Shown one piece after another: positions 6,792 to 10,154 of a DNA stretch of 10,154 bases. Position 1 is the first letter of the stretch. Each line of letters starts with the position of its first letter. The notes beneath the pieces were generated by a model. The model was not told the origin of the DNA, made no database searches, and saw nothing but the letters and a program-made list of their open reading frames with translations. Position numbers and translations under genes: made by a program. This DNA comes from Nitrososphaerota archaeon (lineage in GTDB: Archaea; Thermoproteota; Nitrososphaeria; Nitrososphaerales; Nitrosopumilaceae): positions 1 to 10,154 of the forward strand of contig JADFJY010000037.1 of NCBI GenBank assembly GCA_022565935.1. Direction: 5' to 3'.

Positions 6792-7258
6792 AAGCCTTTG
6801 GGCTTTCTTAAGGTAAAACCCAAACTAAATCCAATAATTATTACTCCAGTTATCATCACCATTAAATCAAGAGTAAAAATCTCTGGTTGATAGCTTGTAG
6901 TTATAACTCCTGTAATTTCTAATTCTGTATTTCCAGTATTTTGGATCTGGATTTTTGTTTCACCGTCAGATATATGAACCCAATTTAACTTCAATTCATT
7001 TTTGTATGATGTCACATTTGGAATCTGTAATCCGGTACTTGGACTTGATAGTTTGAGATCAAAAGCATCACCAGTAATCATCATTTGTTGTGGTGTATGA
7101 TTGGGAGCAGGAATTGTATAGTGTACTGGAGCACCAACTTCTATAACATCTTGAAAATCAGCAGTATGTACTCCAATATGTAGAATTAAAGAAGCACCAC
7201 CAAGGGTAATAATTGCAATTCCAAAAATTAAGCCAATGATAGTTCTTTTTGATAACAT
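6788..7258 (-). CDS. Small membrane protein with two transmembrane helices, function unknown
   Basis: I do not recognise this 156-residue protein. Its N-terminus MLSKRTIIGLIFGIAI has a short basic start and a long hydrophobic helix (about 6-28), a membrane anchor or uncleaved signal. A polar, mostly beta-prone middle (about 30-125) contains the pattern IQIQNTGNTELEITGVIT, which resembles beta-sandwich extracellular domains. A second hydrophobic helix (about 128-149) ends in a short basic tail RKPKG. The basic residues at both termini predict that both ends face the cytoplasm and the middle faces outside. It lies downstream of guaB on the same strand but has its own TATA-like box 27 nt before the ATG. 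The last 4 nt overlap pheA. No function is proposed. Confidence 0.8.
   Translation of the reverse strand: MLSKRTIIGLIFGIAIITLGGASLILHIGVHTADFQDVIEVGAPVHYTIPAPNHTPQQMMITGDAFDLKLSSPSTGLQIPNVTSYKNELKLNWVHISDGETKIQIQNTGNTELEITGVITTSYQPEIFTLDLMVMITGVIIIGFSLGFTLRKPKGF
6791..6806. terminator. Possible hairpin at the convergent 3' ends
   Basis: A perfect 6-bp stem, AAAGCC / GGCTTT, encloses the loop TTTG, starting at the last base of the pheA stop. Only short T runs follow on either side, so it is a weak intrinsic-type signal. On the minus strand it lies in the final codons of the membrane-protein gene. It could help end both convergent transcripts or be chance. Confidence 0.3.
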
Positions 7259-7263
7259 AATTC

Positions 7264-7277
7264 AATGATTTATCATT
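7264..7277. repeat. Short inverted repeat between TATA-like box and start codon
   Basis: AATGAT and ATCATT are separated by 2 nt. They lie between the TATA-like box at 7281-7288 and the ATG at 7258, a place where a bound regulator would block transcription. With only 6-bp AT-rich arms, chance is a real possibility. Confidence 0.25.
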
Positions 7278-7280
7278 ACT

Positions 7281-7288
7281 GTTTAAAA
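7281..7288 (-). promoter_or_regulatory. TATA-like box for the small membrane-protein gene
   Basis: TTTTAAAC on the minus strand is centred about 27 nt upstream of the ATG at 7258, inside the 36-bp gap after the guaB stop. It suggests a separate leaderless transcript rather than pure guaB read-through. Confidence 0.5.
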
Positions 7289-7294
7289 AATTAA

Positions 7295-8725
7295 CTACAT
7301 TAAAGAAACATCATGAGGTTGACTTTCTGCAAATCCAGCTCCTGACATTTTGATAAATTCTGCATTATCTTGCATTTGGGAAATTGTATGTGCACCACAA
7401 TAACTCAAGCCAGAGCGTATTCCACCTGTTAGTTGTTTTAGTATATCAGTTACAGTTCCTTTGTATGGAACCATAGCTTCAACTCCTTCTGCAACATAAT
7501 CATTAAGATCATCATCAAGTGAAAATGAACCTGTTTCTTTTGATTTTCTACCAAGTGAAGCAGCAAGAGAAGCCATTCCACGATAAACTTTGAATCGTTT
7601 TCCGTTTTTAGTCAAAACTGTACCTGGAGATTCATCTGTACCTCCAAGCATACTACCAATCATCACAGATGAAGCACCAGCAGCCAATGCCTTTGTTGCA
7701 TCACCAGAAGTTCTTGTACCACCATCAGAGATTATTGGAATACCATAATCCTTGCCAATTTTTGCACAATCCATTACGGCAGTCAATTGTGGTACACCAG
7801 AACCAGTAATTACTCTAGTAATACAAATTGAACCAGATCCTACACCAACTTTTACTGCGTCAACTCCTGCTTTAATCAAATCTTCAGCACCTTGAGCAGT
7901 TGCAACATTACCTGCAATTAATTCACAGTCTGGAAATGCTTTTTTGATATTGCGAACTGCGTTTAACGCATTTTCACTGTGACCATGTGCTATATCAACA
8001 ACAAGTACATCAGCTCCTGATTCTAAAAGAGATTCACTTCTTTCTAAAAAGTTACCTTTTACACCAACTGCTGCTCCAACTAATGGTCGTCCTTTCTTAT
8101 CTTTGGATGCATTTGGATAATCTGCATTATTAATAATATCTTTACTTGTAATCAATCCTTTGATAATTTCTGAATCATCAACTATTGGTAATTTTTCTAT
8201 TCTATGTTTATGTAAAATTTCTTTTGCTTCATCTAATGTAACACCAGGTTTTGCAGTTACAACATCTTTTGTCATTACATTTTGAATATGATCATTTGTA
8301 TCAGCAAACAGTAAATCTCTCTCAGTTATTATTCCTACCAATTTAGAACTAGAATCAACAACTAAAAGACCAGATATTTCTTTGTCTTCTGCATAGTCTA
8401 AAGCATCTTGGATAGACTTTTCAGAAGAGATAGAATAAGGATTTTCAATTATCACACTTCCTGAACGTTTTACTTTGAGAACTTCGTTGGCTTGTTCTTG
8501 AATGGACAAAAATCTATGAATAATTCCTATACCCCCAGCACGAGCCATTGCCATAGCCATAGAAGATTCAGTAACAGTATCCATATTTGCACTTACAAAA
8601 GGAATGTTAATTGAAATATTTCGAGATAATTTAGTACTCAGATTGGTTTGACTTCTACTTGTGATATCTGAATATTTGGGTACTAGAAGAACATCATCAA
8701 AAGTTAATCCTTCTTTGAATTCCAA
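7295..8725 (-). CDS. guaB: Inosine-5'-monophosphate dehydrogenase family protein with CBS pair
   Basis: IMPDH oxidises IMP to XMP with NAD, the committed step to GMP. The 476-residue protein begins with the signature EGLTFDDVLLVP (5-16). A CBS pair is inserted at about 95-200 (RIEKLPIVD at 175-183). The barrel resumes with the active-site loop GSGSICITR (296-304), whose C301 is the expected nucleophile. IISDGGTR (331-338), IGSMLGGTDESPG (356-368) and YRGM (381-384) are conserved IMP-site segments. Two oddities stand out. The active loop reads CIT rather than CTT, with Ser for Pro before it. The mobile flap (about 385-418) has no Arg-Tyr pair where IMPDHs normally carry RYF or RYY. A GMP-reductase-like activity therefore cannot be excluded, though guaB is the default. 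The start is TTG at 8725; no ATG precedes the signature. It lies 30 nt after the folP-like gene. Confidence 0.88.
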   Translation of the reverse strand: MEFKEGLTFDDVLLVPKYSDITSRSQTNLSTKLSRNISINIPFVSANMDTVTESSMAMAMARAGGIGIIHRFLSIQEQANEVLKVKRSGSVIIENPYSISSEKSIQDALDYAEDKEISGLLVVDSSSKLVGIITERDLLFADTNDHIQNVMTKDVVTAKPGVTLDEAKEILHKHRIEKLPIVDDSEIIKGLITSKDIINNADYPNASKDKKGRPLVGAAVGVKGNFLERSESLLESGADVLVVDIAHGHSENALNAVRNIKKAFPDCELIAGNVATAQGAEDLIKAGVDAVKVGVGSGSICITRVITGSGVPQLTAVMDCAKIGKDYGIPIISDGGTRTSGDATKALAAGASSVMIGSMLGGTDESPGTVLTKNGKRFKVYRGMASLAASLGRKSKETGSFSLDDDLNDYVAEGVEAMVPYKGTVTDILKQLTGGIRSGLSYCGAHTISQMQDNAEFIKMSGAGFAESQPHDVSLM

Positions 8726-8744
8726 TGAAACCTTGTTAAGAAAG

Positions 8745-8752
8745 TTAAATAT
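8745..8752 (-). promoter_or_regulatory. TATA-like box for guaB
   Basis: ATATTTAA on the minus strand is centred about 24 nt upstream of the TTG at 8725, in the 30-bp gap after the folP-like gene. An AAGG lies a few bases before the TTG as a possible weak ribosome-binding site. guaB may be transcribed both from here and from the upstream gene. Confidence 0.35.
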
Positions 8753-8755
8753 TGA

Positions 8756-9646
8756 TTATAAGCCTTTGTATCGTTTAGAGAGTTTTGAAGCTATTGTAAT
8801 TGTATCTTTAGTTGCCTCAACATTATGAGTACGAATAATGTCAGCACCGTTTATGACAGATATTGCTTCTGCAGCAATCGAGCCAAATAATCGATCAGAA
8901 GGATTTTCTTTTCCTAAAAGATTTCCAAGAAAGGATTTATTTGAAACAGAAATTAAAATTGGAAAGTTTTGTTTTATAGAATTTAGATTTTTGATAACTA
9001 ATAGATCTCTATTTATCCAATCTGATTTAATTTTTGTAAAAAATGAACCTTTTCCAGTTTTTCTAAAAAAACCAATCGCAGGATCTAATACAATTTTTTT
9101 AGATGGAACATGTGATTTTTTTGCAATTTTTAAGCTTTCTTGAAGTAATTTTTTAGTCGTAGTTATTACATTTCCAGAAACTGTTTTGGAATCAAATGCA
9201 CACAAAATCAGAGATGGAGTAAATTTTGAAATTACCTCTTGCATTTTTTTATCATATTTTAATCCAGAAATGTCATTAATTATCTCAACTCCATGTTCTA
9301 AAGCATCTCTAGCAACTTTTGCTCTACATGTATCAACAGAGATTGGAAGATTTGATATATTTTGAATTATTTTTATTGCATCAAGAATTCTTTTTGATTC
9401 AACTTTTTCAGACACTATTGTAGATAGATAAGGTGTGGTGGACATACCCCCAACATCGATAAAATTTGCACCATCATTTTCCATCTGTTTAACAGAATTT
9501 TTTATATCAGTTTTGGTTGTATGGATAGACTTTTTGTAAAATGATTCAGGACTAATGTTAAGAATACTCATTATACGTACAGGATTTTTTCCGCCAACAC
9601 CTACATTTCCAATTAGGGTCACATCATTTATCAAAAACCAATACAA
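8756..9646 (-). CDS. Dihydropteroate synthase-like pterin-binding enzyme
   Basis: The protein belongs to the DHPS family, which couples 6-hydroxymethyl-dihydropterin pyrophosphate to an aryl amine for folate or methanopterin-type cofactors. It is 296 residues from the TTG at 9646. The ordered motifs are MSILNISPESF (26-36), DVGGMSTTP (64-72), SVDT (103-106), NDISG (124-128), LDPAIGF (187-193), SVSNKSFLG (233-241) and RTHNV (272-276). The pterin-site residues N30, D105, N124, D188 and K237, plus R272 and H274, are all kept. The acceptor-side loop reads STTP instead of bacterial STRP, and the usual LMHM segment is LCAF (148-151), so the acceptor may not be free pABA. The start is uncertain: TTG 9646, TTG 9634 and GTG 9622 are all in frame, with no ATG before the first motif. 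Divergence from an MptE-like gene supports a pterin role. It is probably co-transcribed with guaB. Confidence 0.85.
   Translation of the reverse strand: MYWFLINDVTLIGNVGVGGKNPVRIMSILNISPESFYKKSIHTTKTDIKNSVKQMENDGANFIDVGGMSTTPYLSTIVSEKVESKRILDAIKIIQNISNLPISVDTCRAKVARDALEHGVEIINDISGLKYDKKMQEVISKFTPSLILCAFDSKTVSGNVITTTKKLLQESLKIAKKSHVPSKKIVLDPAIGFFRKTGKGSFFTKIKSDWINRDLLVIKNLNSIKQNFPILISVSNKSFLGNLLGKENPSDRLFGSIAAEAISVINGADIIRTHNVEATKDTITIASKLSKRYKGL
9624..9633 (+). promoter_or_regulatory. TATA-like box for the mptE-like gene, inside the 5' end of the folP-like gene
   Basis: CATTTATCAA is centred about 28 nt before the ATG at 9657. If folP starts at 9646 or 9634, this box lies within its coding sequence; if it starts at GTG 9622, the box lies in the intergenic gap. 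Confidence 0.35.
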
Positions 9647-9656
9647 TTTGAGTCAT

Positions 9657-10154
9657 ATGATGATTTCAGGTTGGAGAAAAAGATATTCAAGTATTTTGAA
9701 TGAATTCATGTATAGTGAAAAAAAGGATAATGAATCAGCCATATTTTTAGACTCGATTCTAAAAAAATCAAATGTTAATGAAAAAATTATCAATTTAGTA
9801 AAAGGCAAAACAATTTTTGTTATAGGCTCAGGGCCTTCGTTATCAATCGCTATTCCAAAATTAAAAAATTTTAAAAAATCAATAAAAATTGCTGCAGATA
9901 GTTCAGTCAAACATCTTGTAGAAAATGGAATTATTCCAGATATAATAATTACTGATTTAGATGGAGATGAAAATACATTAAAAAAAATTGCTAAAACAAA
10001 ATCAATATTTGTTGTACATGCACATGGAGATAATATAAGAAAACTAGAATTTTCAAAAAAATTTAAAAATTGTATTGGAACAACTCAATCAAAACCTTTT
10101 AGGAAAATACAGAATTTTGGAGGTTTCACAGATGGGGATAGAGGAGTTTTTCTA
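9657..10154 (+). CDS. mptE: 6-hydroxymethyl-7,8-dihydropterin pyrophosphokinase, MptE-like (DUF115), N-terminal part
   Basis: The gene is cut by the right edge; 166 codons are visible with no stop. The MptE family transfers pyrophosphate from ATP to 6-hydroxymethyl-7,8-dihydropterin, replacing bacterial FolK in archaea. Family marks are IGSGPSL (56-62), AADSSVKHL (78-86), PDIIITDLDGDE (93-104) with its acidic, metal-binding character, VVHAHGDN (118-125), GTTQ (141-144) and GGFTDGDRGVFL (155-166). The start is ATG-ATG at 9657/9660; the first was chosen for its TATA spacing. The gene is divergent from the DHPS-like gene, with only 10 nt between their proposed starts. Its product would be that enzyme's substrate, so the pair reads as a pterin-cofactor locus. 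Confidence 0.88.
   Translation, partial: MMISGWRKRYSSILNEFMYSEKKDNESAIFLDSILKKSNVNEKIINLVKGKTIFVIGSGPSLSIAIPKLKNFKKSIKIAADSSVKHLVENGIIPDIIITDLDGDENTLKKIAKTKSIFVVHAHGDNIRKLEFSKKFKNCIGTTQSKPFRKIQNFGGFTDGDRGVFL

Noticed and set aside
8838..9143. 101-codon plus-strand open frame
   Set aside because: Antisense to the DHPS-like gene across its conserved motifs.
9653..9910. 85-codon minus-strand open frame
   Set aside because: Antisense to the mptE-like gene, whose plus-strand reading shows all family motifs.

Overview
The window looks like chromosome from a marine-type ammonia-oxidising archaeon (Thaumarchaeota/Nitrososphaeria, Nitrosopumilus-like). The evidence is archaeal information-processing genes (TiaS, Dph2, exosome Csl4), an archaeal MptE-type pterin kinase, an archaeal initiator tRNA without an encoded CCA, strongly AT-rich DNA, very tight gene packing, and TATA-like boxes about 25-28 nt before start codons with no clear Shine-Dalgarno. 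The genus is inferred from overall gene content and style, not from a marker gene.

Layout. 1-390 (-): 5' part of a secreted PQQ-type glucose/sorbosone dehydrogenase-like protein. 391-473: divergent promoter region. 474-548 (+): initiator tRNA-Met(CAT). 582-1205 (+): free-standing two-motif LAGLIDADG endonuclease-like protein just behind the tRNA. 1244-2572 (-): tiaS. 2654-3649 (+): dph2, divergent from tiaS. 3650-4249 (-): TPR protein, downstream of and probably co-transcribed with 4256-5332 (-), a crotonyl-CoA reductase-like MDR enzyme. 5420-5971 (+): exosome subunit csl4, followed 4 nt later by prephenate dehydratase (5976-6791, +). 6788-7258 (-): small two-TM protein of unknown function. 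7295-8725 (-): guaB-type IMP dehydrogenase with a CBS pair. 8756-9646 (-): dihydropteroate synthase-like protein. 9657-10154 (+): MptE-like 6-hydroxymethyldihydropterin pyrophosphokinase, cut by the window end.

How the genes relate. TiaS (tRNA-Ile2 wobble agmatidine) and Dph2 (first step of diphthamide on EF-2) share an 81-bp divergent promoter, and both serve translation. The folP-like and mptE-like genes are divergent and would catalyse consecutive steps: pterin pyrophosphate formation, then coupling to an aryl acceptor. This gives a small pterin-cofactor locus next to guaB. The MDR enzyme is most simply read as an enoyl-CoA (acryloyl/crotonyl-CoA) reductase, which would fit the 3-hydroxypropionate/4-hydroxybutyrate CO2-fixation cycle of these archaea.

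Most of the window is ordinary core genome. The points most worth a second look are the apparent CO2-pocket residues in the reductase, the missing Arg-Tyr pair in the IMP dehydrogenase flap, and the LAGLIDADG gene abutting the initiator tRNA. I saw no CRISPR array, insertion sequence or phage module.
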